From Bacillus cytotoxicus (GTDB lineage: Bacteria; Bacillota; Bacilli; Bacillales; Bacillaceae_G), in NCBI RefSeq assembly GCF_023715645.1, contig NZ_JAMBOP010000007.1, positions 62,001-126,000 of the forward strand: a stretch of DNA of 64,000 nt, read 5' to 3'. The stretch's first letter is position 1, and every line of letters starts with the position of its first letter. The translations under genes and the position numbers were made by a program. Under the pieces are notes generated by a model. It was not told the origin of the DNA, searched no databases, and saw nothing but the letters and a program-made list of their open reading frames with translations. Shown piece after piece: positions 8,188-15,837 of this stretch.

Positions 8188-8431
8188 CGGTTTCTGCATA
8201 CTTGGACTGCTGATAAGGGGGATTCTCTTTATATAAATATAAAACCGAAAATGTTAAATTTGTTTATCCTTTCAGCGGATTTTTTTCATATGGTGTAGGT
8301 TTGGAGCTCTCATATATATGATAAAATTGAATGCATGTCAGTAGAAAATTTCCGTAGAAAATAACAAAACGGAAAATCGAAAAGAGCCTGGATTATATCA
8401 AGATTTTTTTCATAGAGAGCAGGGTAAACAC

Positions 8432-9040
8432 ATGGATGAACAATATTATGATGCAGTGTTAAACATAAAAACAGTAGGAGAGCAAAAAGGGTTCTACAAG
8501 TCTTTACATTATCATCGTTATGAACCAACACCATATAGTGCGCTAGAAACATTATTTACGCAATATGACTTGAAAAGTAGTGACCGAGTTGTTGATTTTG
8601 GATGCGGGAAAGGACGATTAAATTTCTACATTCATCATTTCTACCAGGCGTCGGTCGTGGGGATAGAAATGAACGAGGTGTTTTATAAAGAGGCGATGGA
8701 AAACCGAGATCGCTATATAAAGAGAGAGAAAAAGGGTAGAGATAAAATCCATTTTCAATGTTGCTTAGCGCAAGAGTACGAGATTGATCCACTTGATAAT
8801 AAATTTTACTTCTTTAACCCGTTTTCGGTGCAAGTGTTTATGAATGTGATCAATAATATATTGTTTTCGGTAGAACAAGCAGAACGGGAAGTTGAGTTGA
8901 TTTTGTATTATCCATCAGAAGATTATATTTATTTTTTAGATAATCAAACCTCGTTTGAATTGAAAGAAGAAGTGAGATTGCCGGGATTGTATGAGCGGAA
9001 TTTGAATGAGAGGTTTTTGGTGTATCGGTTGGGGGAGTAG
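8432..9040 (+). CDS. Class I SAM-dependent methyltransferase
   Basis: A 202-residue protein. The SAM-binding motif is DRVVDFGCGKGRLNFYI at about residues 49-65, followed by an acidic residue at the end of strand 2 (VVGIEMNE), as in class I methyltransferases. The start of motif IV reads FYFFNPFS, an Asn-Pro-Phe type (N/D-P-P-Y/F-like) seen in methyltransferases of this superfamily. No substrate-recognition domain is evident, so the target cannot be named. It is monocistronic: a terminator precedes it and another follows. Its last codons overlap a short repeat that recurs at 15.5 kb. Confidence 0.75.
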   Translation: MDEQYYDAVLNIKTVGEQKGFYKSLHYHRYEPTPYSALETLFTQYDLKSSDRVVDFGCGKGRLNFYIHHFYQASVVGIEMNEVFYKEAMENRDRYIKREKKGRDKIHFQCCLAQEYEIDPLDNKFYFFNPFSVQVFMNVINNILFSVEQAEREVELILYYPSEDYIYFLDNQTSFELKEEVRLPGLYERNLNERFLVYRLGE

Positions 9041-9078
9041 TTAGAATGAATTACGCAGGACCGTGTCATAAGTAAATG
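9019..9078 (+). repeat. Short repeat shared with 15490-15540
   Basis: TATCGGTTGGGGGA and, after a short gap, GTGTCATAAGTAAATGAG recur with small changes after the FtsW-like gene at 15.5 kb. The first part overlaps the final codons of the methyltransferase gene, so the repeat may have altered its C-terminus. Confidence 0.5.
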
Positions 9079-9118
9079 AGTTTTTTCATACACAGCAAAG
9101 TTTTATTAAAAAATGGCT

Positions 9119-9154
9119 AGGCTTATCCAAAACGGATAAGCCTGCTTTATTTTC
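9119..9154. terminator. Hairpin terminator between convergent genes
   Basis: AGGCTTATCC and GGATAAGCCT pair around AAAAC, with T-rich sequence beyond. It serves the methyltransferase gene and possibly the convergent MFS gene. Confidence 0.75.
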
Positions 9155-9249
9155 TTATAACTCTATTTTTCGGCGAGGGTTGTAGATATGCCTTAATTTT
9201 TGAGTGAAGATCTACTCAGCTTTTTTAGATAAAAGAAGTAAGTAGAAAC

Positions 9250-10410
9250 TTAAATTTCCTTTCTAAGTTCCAATTTTCTATATAAAAGTGCAAGCAGCAT
9301 CGACGGTATGGTACAAACAATCATTCCGATAAAGGCATATCTTGGCTCAATTTCGTATAAATAGGCACCGAAAATTGTAAATACGGCAGTGCTCCAGCTC
9401 AGAGCCAGAGCTGAATATATGCCTTGTGCTTTCGGAATCTGTGTATGTGAAATGTTTTTGACTAGATATTTCATAAAGGCATAATGCCCCATAGCAAATG
9501 AGCATGCATGCAAGGTTTGCGCGATACAGAAAACAATTACATTAGGAAAGGCAAATACTAATATCCAACGTACGGAAGAACCTAGTGCTGCCAGTGCAAG
9601 TAAGGATCCTACTGAAAAGTTATGAAACTTCCGGTCTGCGATTGAGAAAAAAATGATTTCCGCGATTACGGCAATGTTAATAATTACACCTATTAAATAT
9701 TTGGGTGCATGGATTTCTTGTAAAAAGAGATAACCATAATTGTAATAAGAAGCGTGTGCCGCTTGCAGTAAAATTACTATAATGAGTACCAAACTAAAGT
9801 GCTTGATATGAAATAATTTTAACATGCCTTCTTTTTGTGCTTGGTCTGATTGAGGCTTTTTAGATAGAATGACAGGTGCACGCATAAAACCAAGGCACAC
9901 GAATATCCCTGTGCCAAGTAACAGGGCCCATAAAATCATTTCATCTCCAAGCATCCCTGTAAAGATGGATAAAATCATGCCGGCTAGGACAAATCCGATG
10001 GATCCCCATTGACGGCTTCTCCCGTAATCTTTTAATTGGTTGCTTTGTACGAGTACGCCAGCAGCGCTATCTAAAGCAGGCATCAATGTTGGATAAAAAA
10101 AGTGGAATGCTAATGTGACTATAAGTAAGCTAGTAAAGGAATTTGCCGGAATATAACACAGAATAGCAATCAGCGTACCGATTCCCGCCCCATTTAATAA
10201 GGTTTTACTACTAAATTTCCCTGATAAATAAGGAAATGCAAATAATGTGGAAAGGCCTCTTGCAACTAAACCTAAGCTCATAATCAAGCTAGCTTGAGGG
10301 ACCGTAATTCCTTTTGTATGAATCATCCACCCTGTCCAATAGGGTAGAAAAATTCCCCATGTCATAAAAAAACTAAAAAACTGTATACTCATCCAGCGAT
10401 GTGTGTTCAT
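9250..10410 (-). CDS. MFS transporter, PPP (HcaT/phenylpropionate) type
   Basis: A 386-residue protein with about 12 hydrophobic helices. KDYGRSRQWGSIGFVLAG after the fourth helix matches the conserved stretch of the MFS_1-like group containing HcaT and LacY-like symporters. I set the start at ATG 10410 (MNTHRWMSIQFF) behind GGGGGGAT; the frame extends 47 codons further without a ribosome site and into the promoter. It is divergent from a Crp-type regulator across a 111-base gap with a palindrome, so that regulator likely controls it. The group includes phenylpropionate and nucleoside carriers, so the substrate is unknown. Confidence 0.75.
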   Translation of the reverse strand: MNTHRWMSIQFFSFFMTWGIFLPYWTGWMIHTKGITVPQASLIMSLGLVARGLSTLFAFPYLSGKFSSKTLLNGAGIGTLIAILCYIPANSFTSLLIVTLAFHFFYPTLMPALDSAAGVLVQSNQLKDYGRSRQWGSIGFVLAGMILSIFTGMLGDEMILWALLLGTGIFVCLGFMRAPVILSKKPQSDQAQKEGMLKLFHIKHFSLVLIIVILLQAAHASYYNYGYLFLQEIHAPKYLIGVIINIAVIAEIIFFSIADRKFHNFSVGSLLALAALGSSVRWILVFAFPNVIVFCIAQTLHACSFAMGHYAFMKYLVKNISHTQIPKAQGIYSALALSWSTAVFTIFGAYLYEIEPRYAFIGMIVCTIPSMLLALLYRKLELRKEI

Positions 10411-10461
10411 GCTGTATCCCCCCATAGTTTGCATGTTATCATGTAAATACGTAAAAATAAT

Positions 10462-10475
10462 ATGAGATATCTCAT
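10462..10475. promoter_or_regulatory. Perfect 14-bp palindrome, putative operator
   Basis: ATGAGATATCTCAT lies 46-52 bases from the start codons of both divergent genes. The symmetry and central position suit an operator for the adjacent Crp-family regulator. Confidence 0.45.
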
Positions 10476-10521
10476 GTTTTCGAGGTGGATTATGGAAATC
10501 TACAAAGGTGAGAAAAAGCGA

Positions 10522-11163
10522 ATGCAGTTGAAGAAGAGCTCTATTAGGCATTTATTTTCTTTTCCAGTTGAAGAGTTTATGGAAGTGCACGAGTATGAAC
10601 GAGATGAATGGATTATTCAAGAAGGCATGAGAACGGATTTTCTATTTTATGTTATTGAAGGGAAAGCAAAGATATATGTAACACATCAAAATGGCAAAGT
10701 TTCCTTAATTAATTTTATTAGCACAAATGAGTACATTGGAGAAATGGAATTATTTAACGAGGTGTACTATACAAAAGGAATTCAAGCATCAATGAAGACC
10801 ATTTGTTTCGCTCTTCCTATTCATCGCTGCCGCACACAATTGATGGAAGATGCAAAATTTCTACGTGAATTAACTAAGTTTTTAAGTATAAAGGCAACAC
10901 TTATGGCTGCAAAGTATTCACAAAGCCTTGCCTTTCCGCTTGAAAACCGGCTTGCAGATTTTATTTTGCAAACAGCTTATGAAGGGGTTTATAAGGAGAA
11001 ACACGTAACGGTTTGTGATTATCTAGGTGTATCCTATCGTCACTTATTGCACGTACTAACACAATTTTGCGATAAAGGGTATTTGCAAAAAGAAGGGCGA
11101 TACTATCAAGTTAAACAGTACCATTCTTTATATGAACTTGCAGAGATGTTGAAGAACAAGTAA
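10522..11163 (+). CDS. Crp/Fnr-family transcriptional regulator, YeiL-like
   Basis: A cyclic-nucleotide-binding beta-barrel lies at about residues 15-110 (DEWIIQEGMRTDFLFYVIEGKAKI, NEYIGEMELF), then a dimer helix and a C-terminal winged helix (VTVCDYLGVSYRHLLHVLTQFCDKGYL). The Arg/Ser cAMP contacts of true Crp are absent and Cys residues do not form an FeS cluster pattern, so the ligand is unknown. I prefer ATG 10522 with AAAGGTGAG upstream, giving 213 residues; ATG 10492 is possible, but its ribosome site is only three bases away. ATG 10462 would lie inside the palindrome. Confidence 0.72.
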   Translation: MQLKKSSIRHLFSFPVEEFMEVHEYERDEWIIQEGMRTDFLFYVIEGKAKIYVTHQNGKVSLINFISTNEYIGEMELFNEVYYTKGIQASMKTICFALPIHRCRTQLMEDAKFLRELTKFLSIKATLMAAKYSQSLAFPLENRLADFILQTAYEGVYKEKHVTVCDYLGVSYRHLLHVLTQFCDKGYLQKEGRYYQVKQYHSLYELAEMLKNK

Positions 11164-11179
11164 CCATTTATATACAAAT

Positions 11180-11356
11180 GACATAAACCCCTTTTCTTTT
11201 TAGATAGGCGAGAGGGACTGGCTATGCGTAGAGGCGGTCAGTGCCTTTTTCTGCCACATGCGATGTTTAAACAAAAAGAGGAAGAAAGTTGCTGGTTACT
11301 TTTTGCTTTGCTTGGCGGCGACTTGTGTGTTGGAAAGTTAAGTTAGGTTTATATAG
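11180..11356 (+). repeat. Intergenic repeat copy A (TCCAACTTGAC-type ends, diverged)
   Basis: It carries the family core (GGCGAGAGGGACTGGC, GGCGGTCAGTGCC, CTGCCACATGCGATG) followed by a GGCGGCGACTTGTGTG segment shared with the copy at 56.9 kb. It fills most of the gap before the alcohol dehydrogenase promoter. Confidence 0.75.
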
Positions 11357-11405
11357 ATAAAAGAATGACGATAGAAGATATCCCCTTTGCATAATATTTC
11401 AAAAA

Positions 11406-11423
11406 TTGTTCGATATTTCATAA
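11406..11423. promoter_or_regulatory. Rex-like operator candidate
   Basis: TTGTTCGATATTTCATAA agrees at 14 of 18 positions with the redox-repressor Rex consensus TTGTGAAATATTTCACAA. It sits just upstream of the likely alcohol dehydrogenase promoter (TTGATG, then TATGAT). Rex commonly controls NADH-consuming fermentation genes. The left half-site is weak. Confidence 0.3.
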
Positions 11424-11505
11424 TTGATGTTTCAAATTCCATGTTATGATTACTTGGTAAAGATTGACTTGTATGAATTTTGGAACATTAAAGGGGAGAT
11501 CACAT

Positions 11506-12549
11506 ATGAAAGCAGTAGTGGTTAATAAAAACAGCAAAGCAAACATTGAAGTTATCGAAAAAGAATTACGTCCGTTACGCTCAGGCGAAGCATTAGTAGA
11601 TGTAGAGTATTGTGGAGTCTGCCATACCGATATACACGTTGCGAATCATGATTTTGGTAACACAGATGGCCGCATCCTTGGTCACGAGGGTGTAGGTATT
11701 GTTACTGAAATTGCAGATGATGTTACTTCACTTAAGGTTGGTGACCGTGTAAGTATCGCATGGATGTTCCAATCTTGTGGCCGTTGTGAGTATTGTGTAA
11801 CTGGTAGAGAAACATTCTGTCGTGAAGTTAAGAATGCTGGTTATTCAGTAGATGGTGGCATGGCTGAACAATGTATCGTTACTGCTGATTATGCGGTGAA
11901 AGTACCAGAGGGATTAGATCCTGTTCAAGCATCATCAATCACATGCGCAGGCGTAACTACATATAAAGCTATTAAAGTATCAGACATTAAACCTAGTCAA
12001 CCTATCGTAATCTACGGTTGTGGTGGGTTAGGTAACCTAGCTATTCAATATGCTAAGAAGGTATTTGGTGCGAAGGTAATTGCGGTAGATATCAATGACG
12101 ATAAATTAGCATTAGCTAAAGAAGTTGGCGCTGATATGACTATTAACCCAATTACGCAAGGTCCTGCTGAAAAGATTGTACAAGAGGTGTTTGGCGGCGC
12201 TTATGCTGCTGTAGTAACAGCGGTTTCTAAAGTAGCCTTCAACTCAGCAGTTGATGCAGTACGTGCTTGCGGTAAAGTAGTTGCGGTAGGTTTACCAGTA
12301 GAAACGATGGACTTAAACATTCCACGACTTGTACTAGATGGAATTGAAGTAGTTGGTTCTCTAGTTGGTACTCGTAAGGATCTAGAGGAGGCATTTATGT
12401 TCGGTGCAGAAGGCAAAGTAGTGCCGGTTGTTCAAACTTGCTCACTAGATGAAGTACAAGATGTATTCGAAGAAATGGAACAAGGTAAGATTCAAGGTCG
12501 TATGGTAATTGATTTTAAACAACACAAGTGTAATTGCGGGTGTAAATAA
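11506..12549 (+). CDS. adhP: Zinc-dependent alcohol dehydrogenase AdhP
   Basis: A 347-residue medium-chain dehydrogenase that oxidises alcohols or reduces aldehydes with NAD(H). It has the catalytic zinc site ([22 protein letters not shown]), the structural zinc loop with four Cys ([15 protein letters not shown]), and the Rossmann nucleotide-binding motif [17 protein letters not shown] with a following Asp (VIAVDIND) for NAD. I use ATG 11506 after AAAGGGGAG; the frame opens 14 codons earlier without a ribosome site. The C-terminus ends [10 protein letters not shown], an extra Cys-rich tail not needed for catalysis. Codon usage is of a well-expressed gene. Confidence 0.9.
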   Translation: MKAVVVNKNSKANIEVIEKELRPLRSGEALVDVEYCGVCHTDIHVANHDFGNTDGRILGHEGVGIVTEIADDVTSLKVGDRVSIAWMFQSCGRCEYCVTGRETFCREVKNAGYSVDGGMAEQCIVTADYAVKVPEGLDPVQASSITCAGVTTYKAIKVSDIKPSQPIVIYGCGGLGNLAIQYAKKVFGAKVIAVDINDDKLALAKEVGADMTINPITQGPAEKIVQEVFGGAYAAVVTAVSKVAFNSAVDAVRACGKVVAVGLPVETMDLNIPRLVLDGIEVVGSLVGTRKDLEEAFMFGAEGKVVPVVQTCSLDEVQDVFEEMEQGKIQGRMVIDFKQHKCNCGCK

Positions 12550-12552
12550 TTT

Positions 12553-12795
12553 GTAACTACTCCGTTACTGTATGAAAAAAGGGCAGAAAAGCATTTTTTT
12601 AAATGGGCGAGAGAGACTGGCGATACATAGGAGCGGTCAGTGCCTTTTCCTGCCACGTGCAAGGTTTTAAAACAAAGATAGGTAGCAAGGTGTATGTCCA
12701 TTTTTATCTTCATGACAGCAATCTATATGTTGAAAAATGAAAATAACTTTCTATAGATAATAAGGAGCATATTTTCGCTTGTATGATTCTCTTAA
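12553..12795 (+). repeat. Intergenic repeat copy B (GTAACTACTC end, 3' end lost)
   Basis: It begins with GTAACTACTCCG three bases beyond the adhP stop region and runs through the core and the GACAGCAATCTATATG tail. The closing CTGAGTAGTTAC end is missing, so the copy is truncated. It closely resembles the copy at 43.6 kb. Confidence 0.8.
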
Positions 12796-12870
12796 TAAAT
12801 ATTAAGAAGATTGGCGAAAGTAACAATCGAGTTCGGGCTAGTTGTGATAGCCTATAACTTTCTCAAAAAT

Positions 12871-12914
12871 AATAAAACCCACGGAGAAATTAAATTTTCT
12901 CCGTGGGTTTTATT
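12871..12914 (+). terminator. Strong hairpin terminator
   Basis: AATAAAACCCACGGAGAAA pairs perfectly with its complement around TTAAA, with T-rich flanks on both sides. From here to 13209 I see only AT-rich DNA and no gene. Confidence 0.8.
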
Positions 12915-13209
12915 CATTTAAAGGGGCTTTTTGTAATAACCTCTTTTTCATCTCAGAAATATTAGGAATTCTATTTTTGGGTATTTAAAATGAATATCAT
13001 GTAAATACATTTTAAAATTTATATAATAAATAATAAAGTTTATATTGTATAATGCGGAAAATATGGAAATTTTTATTTTAGTTAATTTTATGCAAGGCGA
13101 AACATGGAATTTTTGAAGATATATTGCCCTTAATGTGACTTTGAAATAAAGATAGGTTTAACAAAAACGGTATGGACATTTCCAACCGTTTTTCTTTTAA
13201 GGAATTTAA

Positions 13210-13235
13210 GAAACTTTTCAATGGAGTACGTCGTC
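13210..13235 (+). promoter_or_regulatory. ECF-type promoter, probable autoregulation
   Basis: GAAAC (13210-13214) and CGTC (13232-13235), separated by 17 bases, match the general -35 AAC and -10 CGTC pattern of ECF sigma factor promoters. The start would fall about 20 bases before the GTG of the sigma gene. This suggests the sigma factor transcribes its own operon. Confidence 0.5.
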
Positions 13236-13260
13236 TAATCAATTGAAAGGAGGAACTGAT

Positions 13261-13794
13261 GTGGATGAATTAACAGCAGAGGTGTTTGAAGTAGAAGATA
13301 AAGAGGTACTTATAGATGAGATAATGAACAAGTATGGACAGGAGATTTTACAACTTGTTTATTCATATGTAAATAACAAAGAGGTTGCTGAGGACTTAAC
13401 GCAAGATATATTTGTTAAATGTTATAAATCTCTTCATACATACAAGGGGAAATCGAAGTTAAGAACATGGTTGTGGAGAATTGCTATTAATCATTGTAAG
13501 GACTATATAAAAAGTTGGTATAACAAAAAGGTAATCGTTACAGAAAATGAATCTACTTATACTGGGGTTCAAAAAGAAAGTGTTGAACAGACTGTTATTC
13601 AAAATGATGAGGATCATAGGCTGGCTTCTGCAGTAATGAACTTACCAATAAAATATCGAGAAGTGATTTATCTCTTTTATTTTGAAGAATTGCCAATCAA
13701 AGATATTGCAATGGTAATAGAGGTGAAGGAAAACACTATTAAAACAAGACTTAAAAGAGCCAAGGAACTCTTGAAGATAGGATTGGAGGAATAA
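13261..13794 (+). CDS. ECF RNA polymerase sigma factor
   Basis: A 177-residue sigma-70 family protein. Region 2 is at about residues 20-85 (YVNNKEVAEDLTQDIFVKCYKS, then LRTWLWRIAINHCKDYIKS). Region 4 is at about 120-170 (LPIKYREVIYLFYFEELPIKDIA, ENTIKTRLKRAKELL). Regions 1 and 3 are absent, as in ECF factors. The start is GTG 13261, seven bases after AAAGGAGG. It is the first gene of a three-gene operon with a PadR regulator and an FtsW/RodA-like protein. There is no conventional membrane anti-sigma factor next to it, so control may run through the PadR protein or the prefix domain of the third gene. The target genes are unknown. Confidence 0.9.
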   Translation: MDELTAEVFEVEDKEVLIDEIMNKYGQEILQLVYSYVNNKEVAEDLTQDIFVKCYKSLHTYKGKSKLRTWLWRIAINHCKDYIKSWYNKKVIVTENESTYTGVQKESVEQTVIQNDEDHRLASAVMNLPIKYREVIYLFYFEELPIKDIAMVIEVKENTIKTRLKRAKELLKIGLEE

Positions 13795-13798
13795 TCAA

Positions 13799-14206
13799 AT
13801 GGAAGATCGATTAAAAGGGCTACGAAAATCAATGGAGAAAACAACCTTTAAACATTTGAATTTTTCTGATCAGCATCGTAAGCAGGTTTACGAAGAAATC
13901 AATAAACCATACGAAAATGAAGAAGATATCTTTTTAGCAGTTTTACAACTTCTCATTTATGAAAAAACTGGATACGAATTGGCACAGCTATTACGGGGGA
14001 GAGGGATTCAAAAATTCGAAGGAAATGAAGGTTTTTTATACACCTTATTACATCGCCTGGAACAGAATCATTTTATTCAATCAAGTTGGGATCATTCAGG
14101 AGCTAAATATTATCAATTAAATGACAAGGGAAGAAAGATGCTACGAAAGGCAGAAAAATCTTCTACAAAGAAACAATTTATTCTAAAAGAATTGATACAG
14201 GAGTGA
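13799..14206 (+). CDS. PadR-family regulator with extra N-terminal segment
   Basis: A 135-residue protein. Residues about 40-125 form a PadR-type winged helix (EKTGYELAQLLRG, EGFLYTLLHRLEQNHFIQS, KYYQLNDKGRKML). About 38 residues before it (KGLRKSMEKTTFKHL, then FSDQHRKQVYEEINK) are not part of the PadR fold. They resemble the short helical start of small anti-sigma proteins in Bacillus ECF operons (this likeness is my pattern judgement). It starts four bases after the sigma stop, behind GGAGGAAT. PadR proteins repress neighbouring genes; here a combined DNA-binding and sigma-interacting role is conceivable. Confidence 0.75.
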   Translation: MEDRLKGLRKSMEKTTFKHLNFSDQHRKQVYEEINKPYENEEDIFLAVLQLLIYEKTGYELAQLLRGRGIQKFEGNEGFLYTLLHRLEQNHFIQSSWDHSGAKYYQLNDKGRKMLRKAEKSSTKKQFILKELIQE

Positions 14207-14213
14207 GACAAAA

Positions 14214-15479
14214 TTGAACAAAAGAGGGGATCGCTTTTTAAAAGAAGTTACCAATCATATTAAATCAAAAGAAGCGAAGAGCTTTGTGGCAACTGAACTA
14301 GATTTTCACTTGAAGCAGGCGAAGAATATGTGGATAGAGAAAGGGTTAAGTGAGGAAGTTGCTGAAGACAAAGCTGTTGAACAAATGGGAAGTCCAATTA
14401 AACTTGGGCAAGAACTTAACAAACTTCATAAGCCAAAGGTTGATTGGTTCATTATTATTTTATTAGTGGCTGCTATGGGGCTAGGTTTCTTGCCAGTTGT
14501 AGCTTTTGGACATACGAATGATTTACTAATGAATAAGGTGATATCTGTTATTCTTGGTGTTGTAACAGCTTTTGGGATGATGATGATTGATTATCGGAAA
14601 TTAGAGAGATTTGGATGGCTGTTTTACACAATTGGAGTACTTATCCTTTTAATGCTATACTGTTTTCCAAACGCTTCAATGATTGGAGTACCGTTAATAA
14701 AAGCTGGTCCCATCACAATTGGATATTTAATGGCAGTGCCGTTCTTTCTTCTAGCTTGGGCTTCTTTTTTCAATAACAGTAGGTTAAAGGTTATATATCT
14801 TGTGATTTTGTATTTATTTTCGTTGTATTTATTCTTAATTGTATCAACTATTTCAACAATTTTTATCTATATCATGATGGTATTCGTTATGCTTTGGTGG
14901 AGTAAGTTAAGAAAGAAACAGGCATTGATCATTACAGTTGTACCAATTTGTTTATCTATTCTCAGTGGTTTATTTTTCTTGTCCCCAGTAAGAGGATCCC
15001 ACTTGGATAGATTTTTAGGGTATTTAAATCCAGAGCAAGATGCAGACGGTGCAGGGTTTATGTATATACGTTTAAAAGAGGTAATGTCGTCAGCAGGTTG
15101 GTTTGGTACATCTGGAAATGTAAAGTCTATCCCTGCTGCACGTACCGATTTTGTGTTTGCAAGTTTGACTTACTATTATGGGTACTTACTTGCGTTGATC
15201 CTTGTCTTAATTCTTTCCCTTTTTGTAGCAAGGATAATGGTCATATCTTATAAAATAAATGATCGCTACGGTAAATTGCTTCTTGTTGGTGGAGTGACGC
15301 TTTTTGTAGTCCAGTTCATTTATAACGTTGGAATGATCCTAGGATTATTACCGATCACTTCTATATCTTTGCCGTTTATTAGCTATGGATTGATGCCAAC
15401 TCTGTTTAATGCGTTTTTAATGGGTATCGTGTTAAGTGTGTATCGACGTAAAAATTTGATATCAAGTAGTTGTATTTAA
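14214..15479 (+). CDS. FtsW/RodA/SpoVE-family protein with cytoplasmic prefix domain
   Basis: A 421-residue protein. Residues 1-78 form a soluble helical domain (GDRFLKEVTNHIKSKEAKSF, LSEEVAEDKAVEQMGSP) of the permease-prefix type seen fused to membrane proteins in PadR operons. About ten helices follow. LDRFLGYLNPEQDADGAGF and ARTDFVFASL correspond to the conserved FtsW/RodA segments (FLNPEQDPLGAGYQ and HTDFIFA). The usual EELG after the latter is replaced by YYYGYL. SEDS proteins polymerise peptidoglycan from lipid II, so this may be an accessory, stress-inducible glycan polymerase. The start is TTG 14214 behind GGAGTGA. Confidence 0.82.
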   Translation: MNKRGDRFLKEVTNHIKSKEAKSFVATELDFHLKQAKNMWIEKGLSEEVAEDKAVEQMGSPIKLGQELNKLHKPKVDWFIIILLVAAMGLGFLPVVAFGHTNDLLMNKVISVILGVVTAFGMMMIDYRKLERFGWLFYTIGVLILLMLYCFPNASMIGVPLIKAGPITIGYLMAVPFFLLAWASFFNNSRLKVIYLVILYLFSLYLFLIVSTISTIFIYIMMVFVMLWWSKLRKKQALIITVVPICLSILSGLFFLSPVRGSHLDRFLGYLNPEQDADGAGFMYIRLKEVMSSAGWFGTSGNVKSIPAARTDFVFASLTYYYGYLLALILVLILSLFVARIMVISYKINDRYGKLLLVGGVTLFVVQFIYNVGMILGLLPITSISLPFISYGLMPTLFNAFLMGIVLSVYRRKNLISSSCI

Positions 15480-15489
15480 AGGTTGAATG

Positions 15490-15540
15490 ATATCGGTTGG
15501 GGGGATTCATTGCGCAGAATCGTATCATGAGTAAATGAGG
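15490..15540 (+). repeat. Short repeat shared with 9019-9078
   Basis: TATCGGTTGGGGGG, then CGTATCATGAGTAAATGAG, match the copy behind the methyltransferase gene, with a shorter middle part. It follows directly on the FtsW-like stop. Confidence 0.5.
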
Positions 15541-15570
15541 TTTAACGGTGATGCAGTGGGATGTAAACGT

Positions 15571-15613
15571 AAAAAGAAGGAGCGCATATTCATCATGCAC
15601 TCCTTCTTTTTCG
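15571..15613 (+). terminator. Hairpin terminator of the sigma operon
   Basis: AAAAAGAAGGAG and CTCCTTCTTTTT form a stem of about 12 pairs with a T-rich end, just past the FtsW-like gene. Confidence 0.8.
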
Positions 15614-15673
15614 TACTGTTTGCTTCACCACTCAGGCATTAATGGGCAGTTTTCCCAGCCCGTTAATGCGGGG

Positions 15674-15831
15674 TAAAAATGGACCTAGATCTCTTTGTTT
15701 TAAAACTTTGCGCGTGACAGAAAAAGCCCTGACCGCTTTTATTCATGGCCGGATGCTCTTGTCTACCGAAAAAGAATGGTTCTATGTCGGTTTCGTATTA
15801 ATAATAGTAGTATAATAGTGACTGAGGTGTT
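15674..15831 (-). repeat. Intergenic repeat copy C, supplying the next ribosome site
   Basis: Reverse-oriented core (TTTGTTTTAAAACTTTGCGC, GCCCTGACCGC) followed by a decayed end, AGTGACTGAGGTGTTA, where intact copies have AGTGACTGAGTAGTTAC. The GAGGTG in this altered end stands at the right distance from the LytTR start codon to act as its ribosome site. Confidence 0.7.
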
Positions 15832-15837
15832 AAAAGT

